Source: Gammaproteobacteria bacterium (GTDB lineage Bacteria; Pseudomonadota; Gammaproteobacteria; Thiohalobacterales; Thiohalobacteraceae). From it: DNA of 50,810 nucleotides. The notes beneath the pieces are model-generated. The model worked only from the letters and a program-made list of their open reading frames with translations, was not told the DNA's origin and did not search any database. The position numbers and the translations under genes are program-made. This document shows, piece by piece, positions 23,206 to 32,196 of this stretch. The number at the start of each line of letters is the position of its first letter. Within the stretch, counting starts at the first letter, position 1. The stretch is from assembly GCA_016218375.1 (NCBI GenBank), contig JACREG010000071.1, positions 1-50,810 on the forward strand, written 5' to 3'.

Positions 23206-24690
23206 TCACCGCCCGCGCCGACTATCCAACCGACGCACGAAGTCGCGGATGATGAGGCTGTAGAGTTCGCCCTTGAGATGGACATCCTCGACGCCGGCTT
23301 CGATGTTGGGATTGTCGTTCACCTCGATCACGTACACACCGTCGGCGTTCTGCTTCACATCCACACCGTACAGACCGTCGCCGATGAGATTGGCGGCGTT
23401 GAGCGCCGCGGTCACCACGTCGTTGGGCGCGTCGCCGACCTGCCAGGCCTTCCACGCACCTTCGGTGATGCGCCCGCCGGGACCGTGATTGACGATCTGC
23501 CAGTGTTTCTTGGACATGAAATACTGACAGACGAAGATCGGCGTGCGGTTGAGAATGCCGATGCGCCAGTCGAAATCGGTGTACAGATATTCCTGCGCCA
23601 ATATCAATTCCGAGTCTTTGAACAGGCGCTGCGCGATGCCCATCAGATCGCTGGCGTTCTCGGCTTTGTACACGCCCAGCGAGAACGAACCGTCCGGCAC
23701 TTTCAACACCACCGGATAATCGAACACCCGCTCGACGATCTTGTCGACGCGCTTGATATCGTCGCGGTGCAGGATGCTGGTCTTGGGCACCGGCACGCGG
23801 TTGGCGCGCAGCAGCTCGGCCATGTACACCTTGTTGGTGCAGCGCAGGATGGAATTCGGATCGTCGATCACCACCATATCTTCGCTCTCGGCCTTCTTGG
23901 CGAAACGATAGGTATAGTGGTTGATGCGGGTGGTGTCGCGAATGAACAGCGCGTCGTATTCGGCCAGGCGTGAGTAGTCCTTGCGCTGAATCATCTCCAC
24001 CGACACACCCTGGTTCTTGCCCGCCTTGACGAAATTCGCCAGCGCGCGTTTGTCTGACGGCGGCAGCTTGTCGTTGGGATCGTGCAGGATGGCCAGATCG
24101 TAGCGGCTCGGCGCCTTGGTCTTGGGCGAACGCCAGCGCTTTTTCAGATAGTGCGCGAGCGACCAGGCGAACATCTCGCGCTGTTCGGGGTTGAGCTTGT
24201 TCAAGGCCAGCGGTTTGATTTCCTGGATGCGCCAGTTGCTCTCGTATTCGAAAGTCACCTGCAGGATCGGACAAGGAAAAGTTTCATAGATCTGTCGGGA
24301 TAGATCGCCGAGCTTCTTGTAGACGCATTCGCCGAAGAAGATATCCAGCACGAAGGTGTTGCCCTCGCCGCGCTGGTCGCTGTTGCGGAAGGCGCGTTCG
24401 ACCAGATCGTCGAGATCCTCGGCGTCCAGTCCGTACATGGCCTTGCTGGACAGATCCAGCATGGTCTTCACCGAGGGAATGACGCGATGGCTACGCGCCT
24501 GGGCGAGCAGCGCGCAATAGTAGCCGACGCTTTGATAACGGTAGCTGCGCGACAGGTTGATGACCTGCACGTTGCGCATCTTGAAATAGTCGGGACTGGT
24601 CAGATAGTCGTCGACATCGACGACGCTGGCCTCCGGGAATTCCGGCTTCCAGTCCTTGAGGTTTTCGACAATGATAATCTGATTGGTCAT
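23206..24690 (-). CDS. RimK-family ATP-grasp ligase with RimK-like N-terminal domain
   Basis: The 494-residue protein has an N-terminal domain (~1-200) starting MTNQIIIVENLKDWKPEFPE, as in RimK-like ATP-grasp proteins, and a C-terminal ATP-grasp domain (~290-490). FDYPVVLKVPDGSFSLGVY carries the ATP-binding lysine, and GVDVKQNADGVYVIEVNDNP carries the magnesium-binding glutamate and asparagine. RimK-type ligases form peptide-like amide bonds by adding amino acids (often glutamate) to a carboxylate. Substrate unknown. It is 24 bp downstream of a GNAT/C39-peptidase fusion gene, and the pair is probably one operon. It is larger than ribosomal RimK (~300 aa), so a different target is likely. Confidence 0.88.
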   Translation of the reverse strand: MTNQIIIVENLKDWKPEFPEASVVDVDDYLTSPDYFKMRNVQVINLSRSYRYQSVGYYCALLAQARSHRVIPSVKTMLDLSSKAMYGLDAEDLDDLVERAFRNSDQRGEGNTFVLDIFFGECVYKKLGDLSRQIYETFPCPILQVTFEYESNWRIQEIKPLALNKLNPEQREMFAWSLAHYLKKRWRSPKTKAPSRYDLAILHDPNDKLPPSDKRALANFVKAGKNQGVSVEMIQRKDYSRLAEYDALFIRDTTRINHYTYRFAKKAESEDMVVIDDPNSILRCTNKVYMAELLRANRVPVPKTSILHRDDIKRVDKIVERVFDYPVVLKVPDGSFSLGVYKAENASDLMGIAQRLFKDSELILAQEYLYTDFDWRIGILNRTPIFVCQYFMSKKHWQIVNHGPGGRITEGAWKAWQVGDAPNDVVTAALNAANLIGDGLYGVDVKQNADGVYVIEVNDNPNIEAGVEDVHLKGELYSLIIRDFVRRLDSRRGR

Positions 24691-24714
24691 GCGACATGCC
24701 TTCCCTAGTGTCCG

Positions 24715-25845
24715 TTACTTTTTCTTTTTCACCAAACCGCGTTTACGCGTAGTCGACCGCCGCCGAACGATCAACGCGGCACGCTGCGCGGTCTTGCCAT
24801 AGCGCGCCATGCGATCGAAATCTGCCTGTAGAATCGGCAGGTTGATACAGTCCATGCGGTTCTTGCCGATCTCGTAATCCACGAAGGGATCGTGCACATA
24901 AATGAACCGGTCATCGAACCCGGTCACCACCACCCAATGCGGCGACTTCTCCTTGTAGATGAGATAGGAGCTGATAAGCACGATGGGGATGCCGCCGGAG
25001 CTGAAGTGCGCCTTGAGCTCCTCGACGCCGAGCTTGGTGTAATGCTCGGCGATGGGCAGCGCCGCGACCTCTTGAATGAACTCGTCCTGCACCAGCCGGA
25101 TGACTTCTTTCTTCTCCTCGTTGCGCACCGAGTCGACGAACATCGGCGTCTCGTCCTTCACATAAATCTCGACGTCGAAACCGCGGTGATAAGCCGACAA
25201 CGCCAGACCGTGCGCACCGCAGCCGCCGTGTCCGGACGTCATGAACACCGTGGTCGATTCGCGCCAGATGCGGATCTCGGCCTGACGGTTCAACTCCACG
25301 CTGTCGTCGAGCGCCTTCATGGCCATCATGATGGCCGCCGGTCCGCAGGTGAAATCCAGGGTCTGTTCGTAATAGGGCACGCGCACCAGTTCCGGCTGCA
25401 AGTGCGGCACCATGAGTTTTTCGAAACGCAGCGCGTCGGCGTGATCTTCGTAGTAATCGTCGAGCACGCCGAACTGACGGTAGCCGTATTTGCGATACAG
25501 CGCGATGGCGCCGGCATTGTCGGGACGCACTTCCAGCCGCATGTACACGCAACCGCGCTTGAGCGCCGCGGCCTCGGCGGCCTCAATCAGCGTGCCGCCC
25601 AGCCCTTCGCCGCGGTGACTTCGATCGACGGCCAGCGAATACATGCGTGCCAGCGAGGTGCCGGCATGAAACAGCACCAACACATAGCCGGCCAATTCAC
25701 CCTGACAATCCTCGACCAAGGTGGCCCCGTTGGCCTTGGTGAGCATATAGCGGAAATTACGGCGCGACAGACGGTCGAGCTCGAAACAGCGATTCTCGAG
25801 CTCCACCAGGGCGTCGAGGTCGTCGATCGTGGCGGTACGCAGCAT
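24715..25845 (-). CDS. GNAT acetyltransferase fused to a C39-like cysteine peptidase
   Basis: The 376-residue protein joins two domains. Residues 1-150 are a GNAT fold like RimI, with the acetyl-CoA loop DRSHRGEGLGGTL (74-86). Residues ~155-345 are a C39-like papain-fold peptidase: DFTCGPAA (C167), SPHWVVV (H303) and HDPF (D319) form the likely triad. C39 peptidases cut after Gly-Gly-type leaders of peptides. The basic tail (RKRGLVKKKK) may bind nucleic acid or membranes. It precedes the RimK-like ligase on the same strand. Together the domains suggest acetylation, ligation and cleavage acting on one peptide or protein. The target is not known. Confidence 0.88.
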   Translation of the reverse strand: MLRTATIDDLDALVELENRCFELDRLSRRNFRYMLTKANGATLVEDCQGELAGYVLVLFHAGTSLARMYSLAVDRSHRGEGLGGTLIEAAEAAALKRGCVYMRLEVRPDNAGAIALYRKYGYRQFGVLDDYYEDHADALRFEKLMVPHLQPELVRVPYYEQTLDFTCGPAAIMMAMKALDDSVELNRQAEIRIWRESTTVFMTSGHGGCGAHGLALSAYHRGFDVEIYVKDETPMFVDSVRNEEKKEVIRLVQDEFIQEVAALPIAEHYTKLGVEELKAHFSSGGIPIVLISSYLIYKEKSPHWVVVTGFDDRFIYVHDPFVDYEIGKNRMDCINLPILQADFDRMARYGKTAQRAALIVRRRSTTRKRGLVKKKK

Positions 25846-26000
25846 GAACGGGGGCCGGCAACGGAAACTGGGCGCACTTTAACATGGCACCTCGCCAACA
25901 GCATCCGCCAAAGACTCTCACAACCAATGAGATCAATCCGTTATCCGTGCCGGCCGAGCCTCCAGCACGACGTAGTCGAAGCTGCATCCGCCCCGCGCGA

Positions 26001-26014
26001 TTGATTCAGATCAA
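26001..26014 (+). promoter_or_regulatory. FNR/DNR-type box upstream of nosZ
   Basis: TTGATTCAGATCAA is a perfect TTGAT-N4-ATCAA palindrome, the consensus of anaerobic FNR/DNR regulators. If it acts as a class II site (centre at -41.5), transcription would start near 26049, and an AAATAA-like -10 lies at 26036-26041. The leader to nosZ would be about 120 nt. Confidence 0.8.
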
Positions 26015-26168
26015 ATACATCTTCTGCGGTGTGTGAAATAACACACCTCCATGCGATATGCCACTGCGCGCCGACGGCTTACCGTCCAGGCCCCGCATCC
26101 TTGCCAACCGGGACGAGACATCCCCCTTGTGTCGAGACCCACAAGAAACCAACCACCTGAGGTGCATC

Positions 26169-28142
26169 ATGAACGACAAGCCCCGTGAAGACGAGCACAC
26201 CCCACCGGCAACCAACAGCGAAACCGAGACCTCCAGCCTCTCGCGGCGAAAATTTCTGGGTAATGCGGCACTGCTGGGCTTGTCCGGCGCCGGCCTGGCC
26301 GCTGGCTTGGTCGGCTGCAAGGAAAGCGCCCAAGCCCCGGCGGCCGGCGGCGCCCCGGCCAGCACCCCCGCGCATGAGGCCGGCGGCTTGTCCTATGAAA
26401 TCAAACCCGGCCAGCTCGATGAGTATTACGGCCTGTGGAGCGGCGGCCATTCGGGCGAAGTGCGCGTGCTGGGCGTGCCCTCCGGGCGCGAGATCAAGCG
26501 CATCCCGGTGTTCAATCGGGACGCCCTGACCGGTTGGGGCCTGACCAACGAGAGTAAACAGGTCATCGGCACCCGCGAGGACGGCAGCCTCCGCTACGAC
26601 ACCGGCGACACCCACCATGTGCACGCCTCCTACAACGACGGCACCTACGACGGTAAATACGCCTGGGTCAACGACAAGCTTCACTCCCGTCTCGCGCGCA
26701 TCCGTCTCGACACCATGGAATGCGACAAGATCACCGAGCTGCCGAACGCGCAGGGTTTCCACGGCATCTTCCCCGACAAGCGCGATCCGGTCGATGCGGC
26801 CGTCAACCACACCACGCGCGTGTTCTGCGGCAGCGAATTCGCACTGCCGCATCCGAACGACGGCAACGACATGGACGACCCGGAGAAATACTACTCGCTG
26901 TTCACCTGTGTCGACGCCGAGAGCATGGCGGTACGCTGGCAGTGCCGCGTCGACGGCAACATGGACCTGGTCGCGAGCGCCTACGACGGCAAGCTCGCCG
27001 CCTCCAACCAGTACAACACCGAAAACGGCATGATCTACGCCGACATGATGTCGGCGGAACGCGACGCCTGCGTGTTCTTCAACATCGAGCGCATCGAGGC
27101 AGCGATCAAGGCCGGCAAGTTCACCAAGCTGCCGAACGCGGACGTGCCGATCGTCGACGGCCGCAAGGCGGCCAACCCGGACCCGAAGACCGCGCTGACC
27201 TGTTACGTGCCGGTACCGAAGAATCCGCACGGCGTGAACGCCAGCCCCGACGGCAAATACTTCATCTGCTCGGGCAAGCTGTCGCCGACCGCCTCGGTCA
27301 TCGAACTGACCAAGGTGCACGACTGGTTCGCCGGCACGCTCGACGACCCGCGCAAGGCGGTGGTCGGCGAACCGGAGATCGGTCTGGGTCCGCTGCACAC
27401 CCTGTTCGACGGGCGCGGCAACGCCTACACCACGCTGTTCCTCGACAGCCAGATCGTCAAATGGAACATCGAGGCGTCGATCAAAGCCTTCGCCGGCGAC
27501 AAGACCGCGCAGCCGGTGGTCGATCGCATCGACGTGCATTATCAGCCGGGCCATCTCAACGCCTCCATGGCCGAGACGCGCGAGGCGGACGGCAAATGGC
27601 TGGTGGTCGGCTGCAAGTTCTCCAAGGACCGCTATCTGCCGGTCGGACCGCTGCATCCGGAGAACGAGGTGCTGATCGACATCAGCGGCGACAAGATGAA
27701 GACCGTACACGAAAGCCCGGTGTGGCCGGAACCGCACGATTTCATCGTCGTCCGGCGCGATGTCATCAAGACACGTCAGATCTACGATATGGGCGAGTTC
27801 CCGAATGCGGTCACCGATCCGGCCCAATCCAAGGTCGAGCGTAACGGCAAGAAGGTCACTGTCTACCTGACCTCGATGGCACCGGCCTACAGCCTCACCG
27901 AGTTCAAGGTCAAGCAGGGCGATGAAGTCACCATCATCCTGACCAACCATGACAAGGTGGAAGACTTGTCACATGGCTTCGGTCTGCCGAAGTACAACAT
28001 CAACTTCATCGTCAATCCGCAGGAAACCCGCTCGGTCACCTTCAAGGCCGATAAGCCCGGCGTGTACTGGTACTACTGCACGCACTTCTGCCATGCCCTG
28101 CATCTGGAGATGCGTGGACGCATGATGGTGGAACGCGCCTGA
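26169..28142 (+). CDS. nosZ: Nitrous-oxide reductase, TAT-exported (clade I)
   Basis: NosZ reduces N2O to N2 in the periplasm, the last step of denitrification. The 657-residue precursor has a twin-arginine signal (SRRKFLG, residues 25-31, then a hydrophobic stretch), marking the TAT-dependent clade I type. The seven-bladed propeller includes the CuZ histidines, for example DTHHVHAS. The C-terminal cupredoxin has the CuA site CTHFCHALHLEMRGRM (Cys-x3-Cys, His, Met) plus the upstream His in DLSHGFG. GAGGTG precedes the ATG. An FNR-type box is 155 bp upstream. nosZ is followed by a hairpin and then nosR with its own box. Confidence 0.98.
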   Translation: MNDKPREDEHTPPATNSETETSSLSRRKFLGNAALLGLSGAGLAAGLVGCKESAQAPAAGGAPASTPAHEAGGLSYEIKPGQLDEYYGLWSGGHSGEVRVLGVPSGREIKRIPVFNRDALTGWGLTNESKQVIGTREDGSLRYDTGDTHHVHASYNDGTYDGKYAWVNDKLHSRLARIRLDTMECDKITELPNAQGFHGIFPDKRDPVDAAVNHTTRVFCGSEFALPHPNDGNDMDDPEKYYSLFTCVDAESMAVRWQCRVDGNMDLVASAYDGKLAASNQYNTENGMIYADMMSAERDACVFFNIERIEAAIKAGKFTKLPNADVPIVDGRKAANPDPKTALTCYVPVPKNPHGVNASPDGKYFICSGKLSPTASVIELTKVHDWFAGTLDDPRKAVVGEPEIGLGPLHTLFDGRGNAYTTLFLDSQIVKWNIEASIKAFAGDKTAQPVVDRIDVHYQPGHLNASMAETREADGKWLVVGCKFSKDRYLPVGPLHPENEVLIDISGDKMKTVHESPVWPEPHDFIVVRRDVIKTRQIYDMGEFPNAVTDPAQSKVERNGKKVTVYLTSMAPAYSLTEFKVKQGDEVTIILTNHDKVEDLSHGFGLPKYNINFIVNPQETRSVTFKADKPGVYWYYCTHFCHALHLEMRGRMMVERA

Positions 28143-28176
28143 CAGGCCGATAAGAAGCTTTAGTTGTCACTACTGA

Positions 28177-28206
28177 AACGGGTCGGCGACATAACGCCGG
28201 CCCGTT
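28177..28206 (+). terminator. Hairpin after nosZ
   Basis: AACGGGTCGGCG and CGCCGGCCCGTT pair over 12 bp with one G-T wobble and a 6-nt loop, 35 bp after the nosZ stop. No T-run follows. It may limit readthrough into nosR, which has its own promoter. Confidence 0.55.
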
Positions 28207-28276
28207 CTGCTGTGGGACCGCGGGTATGTCCAATAGCCTGGACACGTCGTCAAAGACTGGGGTTCCGTTCGTGTAA

Positions 28277-28318
28277 TTGATGCTTATCAAATCAATTCGC
28301 GGGGCATATCGCTAGGGT
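28277..28318 (+). promoter_or_regulatory. FNR/DNR-type box and promoter of nosR
   Basis: TTGATGCTTATCAA (28277-28290) is a perfect FNR-type palindrome. Its centre is 41.5 bp before base 28325, and TAGGGT (28313-28318) is suitably placed as the -10. This is the spacing of a class II anaerobic activator site. Confidence 0.82.
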
Positions 28319-28351
28319 ATCCATCATTAGTATGAGGAACCATTTGAGCGT

Positions 28352-30934
28352 ATGAATCGCAGTATCCGTTTTTGCATGCAACTGATCGTTGGCCTGTCTA
28401 TGGCACTGGCCGTCGGTATTGCCATGGCCAGCTATGAGGCCCCCTTGCCGGCACAGTTGTCCACCGATCCCGATCTGTGCGCCCATGTGCCCTGTCGGGA
28501 CGTGCTGCCCGGCGCCGACAGTTTTTCTCACCGCAAAGGCAAACCGGCCTATGTCGAGGCCTATCGCAACGGCCCCGCAGGAGAGCTGGTCGGGTACGTG
28601 TATCTGTCCACCGACGTCGTCGACATCCCGGCCTATTCGGGCAAACCCATCGTCACGCTGATCGGCATGAATACCCGAGGAATCATCACCGGCGTGAAGA
28701 TTCTTCGTCACAGCGAACCGATTCTGCTGGTCGGGATTCCCGAAGAGAACCTGACCAAGTTCATCAAACAATACCTCGGCAAATTCGTCGGCGACAAGAT
28801 CGACATCGGCCAGGTGGAGGAAGGCGATGGACATATCGGCCTCGACGCCATCAGCGGTGCGACCGTAACCGTCATCGCCGAAAATCAAGTCGTGATGCGC
28901 TCGGGATATCAGATCGCCAAACAGATCGGCATCGTCAAAACCAAGCCGCGCCCGCAGGCGAAATTCAATCACAATGTGGAAGCACGCGACTGGCGGTCCT
29001 TGGTCGAGGAAGGCAGCATTGGGCATATCCTGGTACCGGGCGCCGCCGTCGGCGAGGACACGGGTGCCGAGGCGTACATGGATATGTATTTCGGCTATCT
29101 CAACGTGCCGGCCATCGGCCGCAGTATTCTCGGCGTACGCAACTACCAGCGCCTGATGCAAGATCTGAAACCGAACGAGCACGCCATTTTCATCATCGCC
29201 AACGGCACGGCCTCGTTCAAGGGTTCGGGCTTTGTGCGCGGCGGCATCTATGACCGTATTCAGGTGGCGCAGGAGATCGATGCATATACCTTCCGCGATA
29301 TCGATTACCTGAATCTGTACAGCGTCGAAGCGGCCGGTGCTCCGGAATACAAGGAATCCGGCATCTACATTATCCGCAGCAACAGCTTCAGCGCGGCCTA
29401 CCCCTGGAATCTGGTATTCCTGGCCAGCCACCTGGACAAGCAGAGCGGTGCCCGCACTTTCGTCAACTTCTCGAACGAATACTGGTTGCCCGACCGACAT
29501 CTTGAAGGCGGTCGGCCGAAGTACGAACGGCCAGTGCCCTTGTGGGTGAAAATCTGGAAATCGCGCGCCGTCGAAATCGGATTCTTCATCCTGTTCCTGG
29601 CGGCTGGCGGTTTGTTGTATGCCCTGCGCGATAAACTGGTCCGCCGAGCCAACCGCAAGGACAAGCGCTGGGTATCGATCCCGAAGTACCTGCTATGGAT
29701 TGTCAGCATCGGCTACGTCGGCTTCTATCTCATGGCCCAGCCGTCGATCACTCAGGTACTCACCTGGTTCCACTCGATCCTGTTCAAGTGGGAATGGGAG
29801 CTGTTCCTCACCGATCCGTTCATCTTCCTGTTCTGGATGTTCGTCATTGTCAGCACGTTCTTCTGGGGACGAGGCATGTTCTGCGGCTGGCTGTGTCCTT
29901 ATGGCGCCCTGTCGGAGCTGGCCTACAAGCTCGCCGGAAAACTGGGTCTGAAGCGTTACCAGCGCAAACTGCCGGCGCAGGTGCATGACACATTGAAGTG
30001 GATCAAATACGCCGTATTCCTCGGTCTGCTCGGTACCTCGTTCTATTCGATGGGCCTGGCCGAGAAACTCGCCGAAGTGGAACCCTTCAAGACCACCTTC
30101 CTGGTCGGTGTCTGGAACCGCTCCTGGCCGTTCGTACTGTTCTGGACGATCCTGCTGATTGCGGCATTGTTCATCGAACGCCCGTTCTGCAAATACCTGT
30201 GCCCGCTCGGCGCAAGCCTCGCCGTTCCCTCGACCTTCCGCTGGTGGGGCCTGAAGCGCAAATCCGAGTGCGGCCCGTGCACTGCCTGCGCGGTCGGCTG
30301 CGGGTCACAGGCTATCGATAAAACCGGACGTATCGATCAGCGCGAATGCATGCTCTGTCTGGACTGCATGGTGCTCTACTACGACCCGCACGCCTGCCCG
30401 CCGCTGGCCCAGGAACGCAAGCAGCGCAGCAAGCTCGGACAGTCGCTCACGCCCATCGGCGCCGACGGTTATTACATCCCGCTGGTGCCGGTACCGGCCA
30501 CCACACCAACACCATCGGAGCCGCGCCTCGGCGTGCTTGCCTGGCTGCGTGCCGAGATCATCGATCACCTGTTGCCCTGGAGCGGCAAGTTCCTGACCCG
30601 GCCATTCGTTATGCAAGCAGGCAGCATCGGGCTTGCAGTGCTCGTGACCTGGGCCTGGCTGCTCGGTGCCGCCGGCAAGCTCGGTCCGGGTATCATCCTC
30701 GGCTGGTGGCTCGCCTGGAGCGCCTATGAGTTGATCGTGCGCATGTTCTGCAAACCGTATGTCAAGGAAGGTCCGTGGTGGGGACGGCAGTTCCGGCAGG
30801 CTACCTGGGCCGACATGATGGCCTATGTGGGCATGAAGAATCTGCTCATCGGCGCGGCATTGTTCCTGCTCATGAAGGCGGTCGGCGTGCTCGCATTCCT
30901 GCAAAACATCCCGGAGCTTAAATGGCTGTATTGA
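28352..30934 (+). CDS. nosR: NosR, membrane electron donor and regulator of N2O reduction, C-terminally extended
   Basis: NosR is an inner-membrane flavo-iron-sulfur protein that supplies electrons to NosZ and is needed for its expression. The 860-residue protein has a signal, a periplasmic FMN-binding domain with GLDAISGATVTV near residue 168, then membrane helices. Between these are polyferredoxin motifs CGWLCPYGALSEL and CKYLCPLGASLA, and ferredoxin clusters CGPCTACAVGC and CMLCLDCMVLYYDPHAC. The canonical part ends near residue 690. About 170 more residues follow, with roughly three hydrophobic helices (for example ILGWWLAWSAYELIV), longer than the ~720-aa Pseudomonas type. It overlaps nosD by 13 bp. 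Confidence 0.96.
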   Translation: MNRSIRFCMQLIVGLSMALAVGIAMASYEAPLPAQLSTDPDLCAHVPCRDVLPGADSFSHRKGKPAYVEAYRNGPAGELVGYVYLSTDVVDIPAYSGKPIVTLIGMNTRGIITGVKILRHSEPILLVGIPEENLTKFIKQYLGKFVGDKIDIGQVEEGDGHIGLDAISGATVTVIAENQVVMRSGYQIAKQIGIVKTKPRPQAKFNHNVEARDWRSLVEEGSIGHILVPGAAVGEDTGAEAYMDMYFGYLNVPAIGRSILGVRNYQRLMQDLKPNEHAIFIIANGTASFKGSGFVRGGIYDRIQVAQEIDAYTFRDIDYLNLYSVEAAGAPEYKESGIYIIRSNSFSAAYPWNLVFLASHLDKQSGARTFVNFSNEYWLPDRHLEGGRPKYERPVPLWVKIWKSRAVEIGFFILFLAAGGLLYALRDKLVRRANRKDKRWVSIPKYLLWIVSIGYVGFYLMAQPSITQVLTWFHSILFKWEWELFLTDPFIFLFWMFVIVSTFFWGRGMFCGWLCPYGALSELAYKLAGKLGLKRYQRKLPAQVHDTLKWIKYAVFLGLLGTSFYSMGLAEKLAEVEPFKTTFLVGVWNRSWPFVLFWTILLIAALFIERPFCKYLCPLGASLAVPSTFRWWGLKRKSECGPCTACAVGCGSQAIDKTGRIDQRECMLCLDCMVLYYDPHACPPLAQERKQRSKLGQSLTPIGADGYYIPLVPVPATTPTPSEPRLGVLAWLRAEIIDHLLPWSGKFLTRPFVMQAGSIGLAVLVTWAWLLGAAGKLGPGIILGWWLAWSAYELIVRMFCKPYVKEGPWWGRQFRQATWADMMAYVGMKNLLIGAALFLLMKAVGVLAFLQNIPELKWLY

Positions 30935-32196
30935 GGCATGCATGCGGCATCGTCTTGGCAATAGTGCTCGGCGCGGAATCGATACCCGCGCAGGCTGCCG
31001 AGATCCGGGTGACGCCGGGCGCGTCGATCATGAAGGCCATTCATCGAGCGCAGGCCGGCGATGTGATTCTCATCGCGCGTGGCGACTACCGCGAGCGGCT
31101 GGTCATCGACAAGCCACTGACACTGCGCGGGGTCGACCGCCCGACATTGCTGGGCGGCGGCATGGGCGACGTGATCCGCATCAAGTCGCCGGACGTCGCT
31201 ATCGAGGGACTGATCGTGCGCGATAGCGGCGCCGATCTGACCGCGCAGAACGCCGGTATCTACATCGAGCCGGGGGCGCACCGCGCCGCGATCCGCCACA
31301 ACGACATCACCTACACCTTGTTCGGCCTGTGGATCGAGAAAGCCAACGATGTGAATGTGACCGGAAACCTCATCACCGGCATGCGCGACCTGCAATCCGC
31401 GCAACGCGGCAACGGTATCCAGCTCTACAACACGCGCAACGCGCGCATCGTCGATAACAACATCGGCTTCACCCGCGACGGCATCTATGTCGACGTGTCC
31501 CACTATGCGGAGTTCCGCGGCAACCGCATGCACCACCTGCGCTACGGCACGCACTACATGAATTCCCATCACAACCTTTGGGAAGGCAACGAGTCTTATC
31601 TCAACCGCAGCGGGCTCGCGCTGATGGAGGTACGCAACCAGGTGGTGCGCAACAACGTGGCCTGGGGCAACAGCGATCACGGCATCATGCTGCGCACCAT
31701 CCAGGATTCGGTCATCGAGGGCAATATCGTCATCGGCAACGGCAAGGGTTTCTTCGTCTACGACGCCGAATACAATGTTCTGCGTGGCAATCTGGTGATG
31801 GGCAACGCCATCGGCGCGCATGTGGCGGCCGGTTCCTATCGCAACGCGGTCGATGGCAACGATTTCATCGGCAACCACGAACAGCTCAAATATGTCGCCA
31901 CCCGGGACGAACACTGGGGCGAAAAACGCGGCAACTACTGGAGCAACTACGTGGGATGGGATCGGGATGGCGATGGCGCCGGCGATCTACCCTACGAGGC
32001 GACCGACCTGGTCGACCGGTTGACCTGGAGCCACCCCTCGATCAAGTTGCTGTTGTCGAGTCCCGCTGTACAGGTACTGCGCACGGCTGCGCATCAGTTT
32101 CCCTTGTTGCGCGCACCGAGTATCGTCGACGCCGGACCGCACATGCATCCTTATCACGCCGACTGGAGCCGCTGGCTTGAATACGCCAACCGTTGA
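30922..32196 (+). CDS. nosD: NosD, periplasmic copper-site maturation protein
   Basis: The 424-residue protein has a signal peptide (LAIVLGAESIPAQA) and a long right-handed parallel beta-helix (CASH/NosD repeats), seen as recurring NGIQLYNTRNARIVDNNIG and NRSGLALMEVRNQVVRNNVA motifs. NosD works with the NosFY ABC transporter to assemble the CuZ cluster of NosZ. The conserved NYWSNYVGWDRDGDGAGDLP block near the C-terminus is typical. Its ATG lies 13 bp inside nosR, indicating translational coupling. Confidence 0.95.
   Translation: MAVLRHACGIVLAIVLGAESIPAQAAEIRVTPGASIMKAIHRAQAGDVILIARGDYRERLVIDKPLTLRGVDRPTLLGGGMGDVIRIKSPDVAIEGLIVRDSGADLTAQNAGIYIEPGAHRAAIRHNDITYTLFGLWIEKANDVNVTGNLITGMRDLQSAQRGNGIQLYNTRNARIVDNNIGFTRDGIYVDVSHYAEFRGNRMHHLRYGTHYMNSHHNLWEGNESYLNRSGLALMEVRNQVVRNNVAWGNSDHGIMLRTIQDSVIEGNIVIGNGKGFFVYDAEYNVLRGNLVMGNAIGAHVAAGSYRNAVDGNDFIGNHEQLKYVATRDEHWGEKRGNYWSNYVGWDRDGDGAGDLPYEATDLVDRLTWSHPSIKLLLSSPAVQVLRTAAHQFPLLRAPSIVDAGPHMHPYHADWSRWLEYANR

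Noticed and set aside
26079-27950. A long minus-strand open frame opposite nosZ (~623 codons)
   Set aside because: It is fully antisense to nosZ, with composition typical of a shadow frame and no domain.
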